Program-made: the position numbers and the translations under genes
Part shown: in pieces, positions 7,179-14,516 of the stretch
Numbering within the stretch: position 1 is the stretch's first letter
How the letters are laid out: every line of letters begins with the position of its first letter
The notes under the pieces: model-generated
What the model was told of the DNA's origin: nothing
What the model saw: only the letters and a program-made list of their open reading frames with translations
Database searches by the model: none
From: Comamonadaceae bacterium
Lineage (GTDB): Bacteria > Pseudomonadota > Gammaproteobacteria > Burkholderiales > Burkholderiaceae_C
DNA length: 24,210 nucleotides
Direction of reading: 5' to 3'
Assembly (NCBI GenBank): GCA_947454585.1
Contig: CANGML010000003.1
Location: forward strand, 1-24,210

Positions 7179-8075
7179 TTAGCCGTTGAACAAACGCCCA
7201 CGGGCGTTTTGTGTGATGGCAGCGACACAGGGGTGTGAAATGCGCCGCTCGACCGAGACGGCAAAAAACTCTTCCACCAACTCATCGGTGCGACCGATGA
7301 CCTCAACGCCATATTGCGCCACGATCTCTTTCTCCAAGATGCTGGGTGACATGAACACGCCGCGCCCCTCTCGACCAAATGCGGTCATCAAGGCGCCATC
7401 GTCAAACTCGCCCACCACGCGGGGCTGAATGTTGTGCCTGACCAACCAGCCGTCGAGTTGCTGTCGCACGGACGAGGCGGAGCCCTGGATCAACATCGGC
7501 GCGTCATGCAAACACTGGGGAAATTTCCCTTTCAGCGATTTTTTAAGTGCAGGGATGCAAAAGAAACTCATGGGTGTCGTCCCCAGCGCATGGTTGAACG
7601 CCTTCACGCTGATGCGTTTGGACAAGGGCTCATCGGCGATCACCAAATCCAATCGGTGCAAAGCCAATTGCGCCAACAAGTCAGGAAACTTGCCCTCGCT
7701 ACCAATCAAACGCACCGGCTCCGCAATGGACAAGGCTGGCTCCAGCAAGCGATAGGCGACCGACTTGGCCACCGAGTCAGCCACGCCCACACGAAAGGCC
7801 AAAACTTGTCCGCCACTTTCAGGATTGGCCATGGCGGTTTGCAATTCGGAGCCCAACGCAAAAATATCATCGGCATAGCTGAGTGCTTTGCGGCCGTCCT
7901 CGGTCAACTCCAACTGCCGGCCACTTTTTCTAAACAGGCGGCGCCCCAGACTTTCTTCCAACAGTTTGATTTGTCCAGACAAGGTTTGCGGCGTGGTGTG
8001 CAACTGCTCGCCTGCGCGCATGATGCCGCCTGCTCGCGCAGTGACCCAAAAATAGTACAAGTGTTTGAAATTCAT
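7179..8075 (-). CDS. nhaR: LysR-family transcriptional regulator, NhaR type
   Basis: 298 residues. The N-terminal winged HTH (1-60) reads MNFKHLYYFWVTARAGGIM, then EQLHTTPQTLSGQIKLLEESLGR (in two parts: EQLHTTPQTLSG, QIKLLEESLGR) and LFRKSGRQLELTEDG; the NHLYYFW-like opening and TPQTLSGQI are characteristic of NhaR rather than of other LysR proteins. A periplasmic-binding-protein-like effector domain follows (about 90-290). NhaR proteins activate nhaA and other genes in response to sodium or alkaline stress; no antiporter gene is in the window, so its targets here are unknown. It is transcribed divergently from the Rrf2/IscR-like gene, and the 126-bp region between them carries inverted repeats that could be its operator. 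Confidence 0.88.
   Translation of the reverse strand: MNFKHLYYFWVTARAGGIMRAGEQLHTTPQTLSGQIKLLEESLGRRLFRKSGRQLELTEDGRKALSYADDIFALGSELQTAMANPESGGQVLAFRVGVADSVAKSVAYRLLEPALSIAEPVRLIGSEGKFPDLLAQLALHRLDLVIADEPLSKRISVKAFNHALGTTPMSFFCIPALKKSLKGKFPQCLHDAPMLIQGSASSVRQQLDGWLVRHNIQPRVVGEFDDGALMTAFGREGRGVFMSPSILEKEIVAQYGVEVIGRTDELVEEFFAVSVERRISHPCVAAITQNARGRLFNG
7192..7210. terminator. Hairpin between convergent J-domain gene and nhaR
   Basis: Inverted repeat AAACGCC (7192-7198) / GGCGTTT (7203-7209), with a 4-nt CACG loop, 15 nt after the J-domain stop codon and followed on the plus strand by a short T run. It lies inside the last codons of nhaR. It is plausible as a weak terminator for plus-strand transcription; the T tract is short, so moderate to low confidence. 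Confidence 0.35.
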
Positions 8076-8084
8076 TGGCGTTAG

Positions 8085-8139
8085 ATACTTCGAATTTTTC
8101 GAATAAAAAAAATTATAAATACGAATTTACACGAAGTAT
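8085..8139. promoter_or_regulatory. Inverted-repeat operator candidate between nhaR and the Rrf2 gene
   Basis: The AT-rich 126-bp divergent intergenic region (8076-8201) holds a perfect 8-bp inverted repeat, ATACTTCG (8085-8092) and CGAAGTAT (8132-8139), plus TTCGAA (8089-8094) repeated at 8098-8103, an A8 run at 8105-8112, and the pair TACGAA (8120-8125)/TTCGTA (8154-8159). The repeated TTCG/CGAA half-sites look like regulator binding sites for NhaR, the Rrf2 protein or both. This is a reading by eye; which protein binds is not known. Confidence 0.45.
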
Positions 8140-8189
8140 TGTTGTGCTTAAAGTTCGTACAAGGTTGCCATTGCTCAACCCTTAACCCA

Positions 8190-8195
8190 AAGGAG
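8190..8195 (+). promoter_or_regulatory. Ribosome-binding site fixing the Rrf2 gene start
   Basis: AAGGAG at 8190-8195, 6 nt before the ATG at 8202. It decides for the conserved start MRLSTKSRF over an in-frame upstream ATG at 8139. Confidence 0.8.
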
Positions 8196-8201
8196 AATTC
8201 C

Positions 8202-8717
8202 ATGCGTTTAAGTACCAAAAGCCGCTTTGCAGTCACCGCCATGATCGACATGGGGCTTCGCCAAAACCAAGGCCCTGTGTCCTTGGCCGCCATCAGCAAG
8301 CGCCAGCACATCTCCATCTCCTACCTTGAGCAAATTTTCAGCAAAATGCGCGAACATGGCCTCGTGGAAAGCACCCGTGGCCCGGGGGGTGGCTATTCCT
8401 TGAGCCGTGATGCCAACCACATCAGCGTGGCCCAGATCATCAACGCGGTGAACAGCCCAGACCCACTGGAAGAAGTCTCTGGTGAGGGCGGGCAAAATGG
8501 CTACGTCGCAGCCGAGGAGTTGTGGACGCACTTGAACCAAAAAATGGACGACCACATGCAATCCATCAGCTTGCACAGCTTGATCGCCGCACAAATCTCC
8601 AAAGGGGGTGAAGTGCCCGCCAACAACTCGCCCAAGCGCGGTGTATTTGCCAAAAAACCGCAAACCACCGTGACGCGCAAAATTCCTAATTCCGTCTTCG
8701 CGCTAGGCAACGCATGA
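8202..8717 (+). CDS. Rrf2-family (IscR-like) transcriptional regulator lacking cluster cysteines
   Basis: 171 residues. The DNA-binding half matches IscR closely: MRLSTKSRFAVTAMIDM, ISISYLEQIF with Glu43 conserved, and the wing ESTRGPGGGYSLSRD (56-70). IscR proteins bind a [2Fe-2S] cluster through three Cys and one His (Cys92, 98, 104, His107 in E. coli); the equivalent stretch here (91-106, EVSGEGGQNGYVAAEE) has none, and the whole protein has no cysteine. The tail ends PNSVFALGNA, as I recall for betaproteobacterial IscR, so this is a derived IscR paralogue rather than a distant Rrf2. No isc genes follow; tatD starts 19 nt downstream. It presumably acts without an Fe-S cluster, or senses something else. 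Confidence 0.88.
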   Translation: MRLSTKSRFAVTAMIDMGLRQNQGPVSLAAISKRQHISISYLEQIFSKMREHGLVESTRGPGGGYSLSRDANHISVAQIINAVNSPDPLEEVSGEGGQNGYVAAEELWTHLNQKMDDHMQSISLHSLIAAQISKGGEVPANNSPKRGVFAKKPQTTVTRKIPNSVFALGNA

Positions 8718-8736
8718 GTTTTCGCCCCTGAGTCGC

Positions 8737-9555
8737 ATGTGGATTGACACACACGGCCACCTCGACGCCTCTGAATTTGATGCCGACCGCGGTGAGGTGC
8801 ATCAGCGTGCGCGTCGCGCGGGTGTGTCACTCTGCGTCATCCCCGCAGTTGCTGTCGCCAACTTTGACACGGTGCGGTTGTTGGCCCACCGCCAGCAAGA
8901 CGCGTATGCACTGGGCATTCATCCGCTTTACACACCCCAAGCGACCGACGCCGACGTGGTGAGCCTCGATGCTGCGCTGCATGCGCACCAAGATGACCCG
9001 CGCTTGGTGGCCGTCGGTGAAATTGGCCTGGATGGTTTTGTACCCACGCTCAACACCCCAGAGGCCTTCGCTAAACAACAAGTGTTTTACGAGGCACAAC
9101 TGAAAGTCGCACAGCAACACCAGTTGCCCGTCATCTTGCATGTGCGCCGGTCGGCAGACTGGCTGTTGAAGGGCTTGCGAAAAACACCGGTCATGGGCGG
9201 CATCGCCCACGCGTTCAATGGCAGCATGCAACAAGCACGGACCTTCATCGACCTCGGTTTCAAACTTGGCTTTGGGGGTGCGCTCACCTTTGAACGCGCC
9301 TTGCAACTGCGCCGCTTGGCTACCGAGTTGCCGCTGTCGGCCATCGTGCTCGAAACCGATGCGCCCGATATCCCGCCGCATTGGCTCTACACCACCGCTG
9401 AGCAACGGGCGATGGGCCAGCCGCAAGGCCGCAACGAGCCCGCAGAGCTGCCTCGTATTGCGCAGGTGCTCGCCGAACTGCGCGGCATCTCGCTGGAGGA
9501 GGTCGCCGCTGTCACCGGTGCGAATGCACGCGCAGCACTGCCACGCCTACAATGA
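8737..9555 (+). CDS. TatD-family metal-dependent deoxyribonuclease
   Basis: 272 residues, full length for the TatD family of TIM-barrel metal-dependent hydrolases, which act as 3'-5' DNA exonucleases/AP-endonucleases. Visible ligands: DTHGHLD (H6, H8), VGEIGLDG (E95), VILHVRRS (H135), IAHAFNG (H158) and the family-defining VLETDAP (D208). Slight divergence: VRRS where many members have VRKA. There are several paralogues of this family in most genomes (tatD, ycfH, yjjV), and I cannot assign one. It is followed after 4 nt by the PHP phosphatase gene, whose promoter-like -10 overlaps the last codons of this gene. Confidence 0.92.
   Translation: MWIDTHGHLDASEFDADRGEVHQRARRAGVSLCVIPAVAVANFDTVRLLAHRQQDAYALGIHPLYTPQATDADVVSLDAALHAHQDDPRLVAVGEIGLDGFVPTLNTPEAFAKQQVFYEAQLKVAQQHQLPVILHVRRSADWLLKGLRKTPVMGGIAHAFNGSMQQARTFIDLGFKLGFGGALTFERALQLRRLATELPLSAIVLETDAPDIPPHWLYTTAEQRAMGQPQGRNEPAELPRIAQVLAELRGISLEEVAAVTGANARAALPRLQ
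9548..9553 (+). promoter_or_regulatory. Candidate -10 box of the rnm gene
   Basis: TACAAT (5 of 6 consensus) ends 6 nt before the GTG at 9560, inside the end of the TatD gene. With a normal 6-7 nt -10 to +1 distance, the transcript would begin on the start codon. The -35 (TGCACG, 9525-9530) is weak. Confidence 0.35.
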
Positions 9556-9559
9556 AGGT

Positions 9560-10417
9560 GTGACCTCCTCCATCTTGAACGCTGATCTGCATTGCCACTC
9601 CGTGGTGTCGGATGGCACGCTCACACCCGAGGCCCTCGCAGCACGCGCCAAAGCCAATGGTGTCGAACTGTGGGCACTGACCGACCACGACGAAATTGGC
9701 GGCCAAGACCGCGCCCTTGTTGCGGCCCATGCCAACGGCATGAAGTACCTCACGGGCACCGAAATCTCTGTGACCTTCGCCAACAAAACGGTGCACATCG
9801 TGGGCTTGGGCTTTGATGCGGACAACGAACAACTGAGAACTGGCTTACAACGCACCCGCGGCGGTCGCAGTGAGCGGGCGCAAGAAATGTCAGACGGATT
9901 GGCCAAAGTGGGGATCCATGGCGCCTACGAAGGCGCGCTCAAATATGTCGGCAATCCAGAGCTCATCTCGCGCACCCACTTCGCCCGCTACCTCGTCGAA
10001 TCGGGCGTTTGCCAAGACACCCATGAGGTGTTTCGCCGCTTTTTGACCGAAGGTCATCCCGGCTTCGTGCCGCACCGTTGGGCCACACTCAAAGATGCCG
10101 TGCAATGGATTGTTCAAGCGCAAGGCATGGCCATCATTGCCCATCCAGGGCGTTACGGTTTCACAGCCAACGAGGAATTTGCACTCTTCACCGAATTCAA
10201 ACACCACGGCGGACAAGGTGTTGAAGTGGTCACCGGCAGCCACACGCCCGCCGAGTTCGTGACCTACGCTGACATGGCCCAAGAATTTGACCTGTTTGCC
10301 TCACGCGGCAGTGACTTTCACAGTCCGACAGAAAGCCGCATTGACCTGGGCACTTTGCCTTGGCTCCCTGGGCAACTCACCCCTGTTTGGGAAGCCCTGG
10401 CGCATCGCATCCAATGA
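9560..10417 (+). CDS. rnm: PHP-domain phosphatase/5'-3' exoribonuclease, Rnm (TrpH/YciV) family
   Basis: 285 residues, close to E. coli RnmA/YciV (293). Members hydrolyse 3',5'-nucleoside bisphosphates (pAp) and trim RNA 5' ends such as 5S/23S rRNA. PHP metal ligands are visible: ADLHCHSVVSDGTL (H11, H13, D18), ALTDHDEIGG (D42, H43), GTEIS (E68), later IAHPGRYGF and GSDFHSPTES. No in-frame ATG suits the N-terminus; the GTG at 9560 gives TSSILNADLHCHS and leaves the conserved motif at its usual position. Longer in-frame readings (from 9218) overlap tatD and are rejected. The last four bases overlap the start of the EamA gene (ATGA), so the two are translationally coupled. Confidence 0.88.
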   Translation: MTSSILNADLHCHSVVSDGTLTPEALAARAKANGVELWALTDHDEIGGQDRALVAAHANGMKYLTGTEISVTFANKTVHIVGLGFDADNEQLRTGLQRTRGGRSERAQEMSDGLAKVGIHGAYEGALKYVGNPELISRTHFARYLVESGVCQDTHEVFRRFLTEGHPGFVPHRWATLKDAVQWIVQAQGMAIIAHPGRYGFTANEEFALFTEFKHHGGQGVEVVTGSHTPAEFVTYADMAQEFDLFASRGSDFHSPTESRIDLGTLPWLPGQLTPVWEALAHRIQ

Positions 10418-11298
10418 CGCCGGATTCTCACAAACACGTTTTTGTGGGGATGGCTTGCGCAGTGGCCGCCATGGCCTGCCTCGCCGTGCTGGACTCCGCC
10501 AACAAGTATTTAACCGTCAGCGTCCCTTTGTTGATGGTGTTGTGGTTTCGCTATGTGTTTCAAGCCGTGGCCACCACAGCAGTGATGTGGCCGCAACGGC
10601 GCTGGACGATGTTTCGTACCCATAACTACACGCTGCAGATGGTTCGCGGGATATTGCTGCTGCTGTGCAGCTTGTTGGGTTTTGCCAGCCTACAACGCAT
10701 GCCCGTGGCGGAGTTCAGCGCCATTGCGATGCTGACCCCCTTGGTGGTGACGATCATGGCGCGTTTCGTTTTGAAGGAGCATGTCTCACGCATTCGTTGG
10801 TTGTTTGTGCTGGGTGGTTTGCTCGGCGCTTTGTTGATCGTGCGTCCAGGTGGCAGTGTCCACACCGATGCCGCTTGGTTACCGCTGAGCATGGTGGTGG
10901 TGTACGCCGCTTTTCAAATCTTGACCAGTCGCATGGCCAAGACCGAAAACTTGGTCACCATGCACATCTACACCGGATGGGTCGGCACGGCTATCGCATC
11001 CCTGCTGGTGCTCGGGGTTTGGACCACGGACCTCACCCCTTTTCAATGGCTCTTGATGTGCGTCATCGGCTTGGCGGGAACCTTGGGGCACTATTTGCTG
11101 ATCGTGGCGTTCTCGCGCGCACCAGCCTCTAGCGTGAGTCCTTTCTTGTACAGCAGCATCGCATTTGCGACCTTGGCCGGTTGGTTGGTCTTCTCACACA
11201 TCCCTGATCTATGGGCAACCTTGGGCATCTTGTTGATTGCACTTTGCGGCCTAGGTGCCGGCTGGATCAGCCAACGTGAAGTGCCAGCGTCCTCTTAA
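10414..11298 (+). CDS. EamA/DMT-superfamily transporter
   Basis: 294-residue inner-membrane protein with about ten hydrophobic helices in two tandem EamA repeats (roughly 10-135 and 150-285), the drug/metabolite transporter architecture. Markers include FRYVFQ after helix 2, MPVAEFSAIAMLTPLVV in helix 4, and in the second repeat ARAPASSVSPFLYSS-like sequence (SRAPASSVSPFLYSSIA). Substrate unknown (amino acids, purines, riboflavin and S-adenosylmethionine are all transported by family members). The ATG overlaps the rnm stop codon. It sits between rnm and yciO, which are direct neighbours in enterics. Confidence 0.9.
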   Translation: MTPDSHKHVFVGMACAVAAMACLAVLDSANKYLTVSVPLLMVLWFRYVFQAVATTAVMWPQRRWTMFRTHNYTLQMVRGILLLLCSLLGFASLQRMPVAEFSAIAMLTPLVVTIMARFVLKEHVSRIRWLFVLGGLLGALLIVRPGGSVHTDAAWLPLSMVVVYAAFQILTSRMAKTENLVTMHIYTGWVGTAIASLLVLGVWTTDLTPFQWLLMCVIGLAGTLGHYLLIVAFSRAPASSVSPFLYSSIAFATLAGWLVFSHIPDLWATLGILLIALCGLGAGWISQREVPASS

Positions 11299-11313
11299 TT
11301 TTTTGTCAGCCCC

Positions 11314-11949
11314 ATGGCCCAGTTCCTCCAAGTCCATCCGGACAACCCACAACCGCGACTGCTCAAACAAGCCGTCGGCTTGCTTGCGCGCGGCGGCATT
11401 CTGGCGGTGCCTACCGACTCCAGCTACGCCTTGGTTTGCCACTTGGACGACAAAGCTGCCGTCGAACACATGCGCCGTATTCGCCAAGTGGATGACAAAC
11501 ACCACCTCACCTTGCTGTGTCGCGACCTGTCTGAGCTGGCCAATTACGCCCGCGTCGACAACCGCCAATACCGCTTGCTCAAAGCCGCCACACCGGGCGC
11601 CTACACCTTCATCTTGGAAGCCACCAAAGAAGTGCCACGGCGCGTCAGTCATCCGCAACGCAAAACCATCGGGCTTCGCGTGCCCCTGAACACAACCTTG
11701 CTGGATTTGCTCGCGCTGCATGGGGCACCGCTGCTGGCCACCACCCTCATTGCGCCCGGCGAAACCGACCCGATGAACGATGCCGAAGAGATTCGCGACC
11801 GCTTCGAGCATGAACTGGCTGCCGTGATCGACGCGGGCGCCTGCCCGCTCCAGCCCACCACTGTGGTGGACCTGACGCCCATGGATGGCGGGGGTGACCC
11901 CGAGGTCATCCGCGAAGGCCGCGGCGCTTTGAGCACCTTAGGCCTCTGA
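11314..11949 (+). CDS. yciO: YciO family protein (Sua5/YrdC/YwlC-like)
   Basis: 211 residues. The N-terminus MAQFLQVHPDNPQPRLLKQA matches E. coli YciO nearly position by position, followed by GGILAVPTDSSYAL, LLCRDLSEL, TPGAYTFILEATKEVPRR, RKTIGLRVP and PTTVVDLT near the end. The fold is that of TsaC/Sua5, which makes threonylcarbamoyl-AMP for the t6A tRNA modification, but YciO lacks the full activity of TsaC; its role is unsettled. The gene starts 15 nt after the EamA gene, without a clear Shine-Dalgarno (CAGCCCC precedes the ATG). Confidence 0.92.
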   Translation: MAQFLQVHPDNPQPRLLKQAVGLLARGGILAVPTDSSYALVCHLDDKAAVEHMRRIRQVDDKHHLTLLCRDLSELANYARVDNRQYRLLKAATPGAYTFILEATKEVPRRVSHPQRKTIGLRVPLNTTLLDLLALHGAPLLATTLIAPGETDPMNDAEEIRDRFEHELAAVIDAGACPLQPTTVVDLTPMDGGGDPEVIREGRGALSTLGL

Positions 11950-11960
11950 TCTGTGTCGAA

Positions 11961-11969
11961 TGCGACAAT
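11961..11969 (+). promoter_or_regulatory. Candidate extended -10 promoter of the site-2 protease gene/trpS
   Basis: TGCGACAAT contains a TGn extension joined to GACAAT (11964-11969), ending 6 nt before the GTG at 11976 in the 26-bp gap after yciO. No -35 and no Shine-Dalgarno are evident, consistent with an extended -10 promoter giving a leaderless transcript for the protease gene and trpS. Confidence 0.4.
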
Positions 11970-11975
11970 GCACCT

Positions 11976-12653
11976 GTGAATTTCCCTGACCTGATTCAAA
12001 CCCTTCTGATTTATGGCCTGCCTGTGGTGTTTGCCATCACGGTGCACGAAGCTGCTCACGGGTATGTGGCGCATTTACGCGGCGACAACACCGCGTGGAT
12101 GATGGGGCGTGTCACCCTCAACCCCTTGCCACACATCGACCCGATGGGCACTTTGGTGATGCCCATCGCCTTGTTCTTGGCAACGGGCGGGAATTTCTTA
12201 TTTGGTTATGCACGTCCTGTGCCGGTCAACTTTGGGCAGTTGAAACATCCCAAGCGCGACATGATTTGGGTCGCTTTAGCAGGCCCGGCTGCCAACTTCT
12301 TTCAGGCGTTTATCTGGGCCTTTGCCATGTATGGCCTGATCGCGGCAGGTGTCGAGGAACGTTACTTCATTGAGGTGTGCAAGGCCGGCGTGAAAGTCAA
12401 TGCCGTCATGTTTGCCTTTAATTTATTTCCGCTGCCGCCTCTCGATGGCGGAAGAATCTTGGTGGGCTTGCTGCCTTGGAAACAAGCGGTCTGGCTGTCA
12501 CGCGTGGAGCCTTACGGTTTTTACATCGTGATGGCTTTGGTTGTCTTGAAAGTCGTCGACACCTTGTGGATGGCGCCCCTCATGACCTTGACCTTTGAGT
12601 TGCTGAGCTTGATGCTCAGTCCCTTTGAATTTTTACTGAAACCTTCGATATGA
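11976..12653 (+). CDS. Site-2 protease family (M50) membrane metallopeptidase
   Basis: 225 residues with GTG start. Minimal intramembrane zinc protease: TVHEAAHGYVAH gives the HExxH zinc site (H24, E25, H28), and NLFPLPPLDGGRI (149-161) supplies the third ligand D157; LAGPAANFFQAF lies on the helix between. About five hydrophobic segments; no PDZ domain, so it is not RseP, and it resembles the small S2P group found beside trpS in Burkholderiales. Substrate unknown. Its stop codon overlaps the trpS ATG (ATGA), so trpS translation is coupled to it. Confidence 0.92.
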   Translation: MNFPDLIQTLLIYGLPVVFAITVHEAAHGYVAHLRGDNTAWMMGRVTLNPLPHIDPMGTLVMPIALFLATGGNFLFGYARPVPVNFGQLKHPKRDMIWVALAGPAANFFQAFIWAFAMYGLIAAGVEERYFIEVCKAGVKVNAVMFAFNLFPLPPLDGGRILVGLLPWKQAVWLSRVEPYGFYIVMALVVLKVVDTLWMAPLMTLTFELLSLMLSPFEFLLKPSI

Positions 12654-13846
12654 AAGAACGCGTTCTCTCTGGCATGCGCCCCACCGGAGCGCTGCATTTG
12701 GGCCATTACCACGGCGCCTTGAAAAACTGGGTGCGCCTGCAATCTGAATTGGATTGCTACTACTTCGTCGCCGACTGGCATGCGCTGACCACGCACTACG
12801 AAAACCGCGAGGTCATCGAGAAAAACGTCTACGAGATGGTGATCGACTGGCTTGCTGCGGGCCTTGACCCCAATGCCTGCACGATCTTTTTACAAAGCCG
12901 CATCCCAGAGCATGCCGAGTTGTTCACCCTGCTGGCCATGGGCACGCCCTTGGGCTGGTTGGAACGTGTGCCCACCTACAAAGACCAGCAAGAAAAACTC
13001 AAAGACAAAGATCTCGCCACCTACGGCTTCTTGGGTTACCCCCTGCTGCAAGCCGCCGATATCTTGATTTACAAGGCCAAGCATGTGCCTGTCGGTGAAG
13101 ACCAAGCCAGCCACGTCGAGTTGACGCGCGAAGCCGCTCGCCGCTTCAACCACTTGTATGGTCGTGAAATCAATGCCGAAGAAAAGATCCAAGCCTCGCT
13201 CGCCAAACTCAGCAAAGACAGCGTGAAGCGCTTCGAAAAGTCGCGCAAGGCCTACCAAGAGACCGGCGATGTCAAAGCCATGGAAGGCGCCATGGGCTTC
13301 ATTGCCACGGCGCCAGAGTTGGATTTGCAAGACCGCGAACGCTTGAACGGTTACTTCAAAGGCACGGGCAAGGTCATCTTGGTAGAACCCCAAGCCTTGC
13401 TGACCGAAGCCAGCAAGTTACCCGGCCTCGATGGTGCCAAGATGAGCAAGAGCTACAACAACTCCATTGCCATTCGCGAAGACCGCGCCACGATTGAGCA
13501 CAAAGTCAAGCGCATGCCCACCGACCCTGCGCGCCAAAAACGCACCGATGCCGGCGATCCAGACAAGTGCCCGGTCTGGCAATTCCACCTGGTCTACAGC
13601 GACGAAGGCCAAAAACAGTGGGTGGCCCAAGGCTGCAAGACCGCTGGTATTGGTTGTCTGGAATGCAAGCAACCCATCATCGACGCCATCCTGCGTGAAC
13701 AACAACCCATGCTTGAGCGGGCCGAACCCTACATGACCCAGCCCCACATCGTGCGCGACATCGTGGATGCCGGTACTGAAAAAGCGCGTATCACAGCTAG
13801 GGAAACCATGCGGGAAGTTCGTTCCGCTATGGGGCTAAACTACTAA
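12650..13846 (+). CDS. trpS: Tryptophanyl-tRNA synthetase
   Basis: 398-residue class I aminoacyl-tRNA synthetase that charges tRNA-Trp. The HIGH-type motif is ALHLGHYHG (14-22) after GMRPTG, and the KMSKS loop is AKMSKSYNN (K264-S268). It is about 60 residues longer than E. coli TrpRS owing to an insertion around 175-250 (KFSKDSVKRFEKSRK-like, here LSKDSVKRFEKSRK), which is usual for betaproteobacterial enzymes. C-terminal part contains GCLECKQPI and ends AMGLNY. ATG overlaps the protease stop; no Shine-Dalgarno of its own. Confidence 0.97.
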   Translation: MKERVLSGMRPTGALHLGHYHGALKNWVRLQSELDCYYFVADWHALTTHYENREVIEKNVYEMVIDWLAAGLDPNACTIFLQSRIPEHAELFTLLAMGTPLGWLERVPTYKDQQEKLKDKDLATYGFLGYPLLQAADILIYKAKHVPVGEDQASHVELTREAARRFNHLYGREINAEEKIQASLAKLSKDSVKRFEKSRKAYQETGDVKAMEGAMGFIATAPELDLQDRERLNGYFKGTGKVILVEPQALLTEASKLPGLDGAKMSKSYNNSIAIREDRATIEHKVKRMPTDPARQKRTDAGDPDKCPVWQFHLVYSDEGQKQWVAQGCKTAGIGCLECKQPIIDAILREQQPMLERAEPYMTQPHIVRDIVDAGTEKARITARETMREVRSAMGLNY

Positions 13847-13868
13847 TATTCTTTCAGGAGTAATAAAA

Positions 13869-14462
13869 ATGAGTATGTACATCATTGATGACCACCCCTT
13901 GGTGCGACAAGCCATTGCCATGCTGTTGCGTCGCATGCGTCCCGCATCGAAAGTTGTCGAGTTGGAAAAGTTCAGTGAGTTACAAGCGGCCATCATCAAA
14001 AATGGCGATCCTGAATTGTTTGTACTCGACTTGTTGCTCCCTGGCGTCAAAGGCACATCGGCTGTCAAAGACGTCAAGACCATGTACGCCAACATCCCCT
14101 TGGCCGTGATTTCTTCGATGCCCGCTGGCGAAGCTGAAGAAACCTGTATCGAAGCTGGGGCTGACATTTACATCGAAAAATCTGCCGCCCCCAATGAAAT
14201 CACGTCAGCAATTCAAGGCTTGTTTGCTGCCGAACCCGGCGACGATGAGCCTGCCACCGCAACGGGTGAAACCAAGCTGTCGAAGCGCCAGAAGCAACTC
14301 ATCGTGATGTTGGATCGTGGCTTGAGCAACCGCGATATCGCTGCGGAGTTGGACATCAGCGAACACACGGTGAAGGTTCATCTGTGGCGCTTGTTCCGTC
14401 GCTTAGATGTGAAGAGCCGCACACAGACACTGCACTTCGCGCGCATGAACGGTTTGCTGTAA
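13869..14462 (+). CDS. NarL/FixJ-family response regulator (orphan)
   Basis: 197 residues. Receiver domain 1-115: acidic pair IIDDHP (D7, D8), phospho-acceptor FVLDLLLPG (D54), switch VISSMPAG, conserved lysine in IEKS. Linker rich in Glu/Asp/Ala (about 118-135), then a LuxR-type HTH (137-197) with GLSNRDIAAELDISEHTVKVH (in parts: GLSNRDIAAEL, DISEHTVKVH) and RLDVKSRTQ. A strong AGGAG (13856-13860) stands 8 nt before the ATG. No histidine kinase lies next to it, so partner and targets are unknown. It is the last gene of the plus-strand run, 22 nt after trpS, and is followed by an intrinsic terminator. Confidence 0.9.
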   Translation: MSMYIIDDHPLVRQAIAMLLRRMRPASKVVELEKFSELQAAIIKNGDPELFVLDLLLPGVKGTSAVKDVKTMYANIPLAVISSMPAGEAEETCIEAGADIYIEKSAAPNEITSAIQGLFAAEPGDDEPATATGETKLSKRQKQLIVMLDRGLSNRDIAAELDISEHTVKVHLWRLFRRLDVKSRTQTLHFARMNGLL

Positions 14463-14480
14463 GCAAGCGACTAAGCACAC

Positions 14481-14516
14481 AGCCCCGCTCGTTCGACAGA
14501 ACGGCGGGGCTTTTTT
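14481..14516 (+). terminator. Rho-independent terminator after the response regulator
   Basis: AGCCCCGC (14481-14488) pairs with GCGGGGCT (14504-14511); inside, CGTTC (14490-14494) pairs with GAACG (14499-14503), leaving a GACA tetraloop and one bulged T. Six Ts follow (14511-14516). A very stable, textbook intrinsic terminator. Its T run overlaps the stop codon of the convergent ccmI gene (14515-14517). Confidence 0.9.

Noticed and set aside
9218..9559. Upstream extension of the rnm reading frame into tatD
   Set aside because: It would overlap tatD by over 300 bases and adds Cys/Arg-rich sequence without similarity to PHP proteins; the GTG at 9560 places the HxH motif at the family position.
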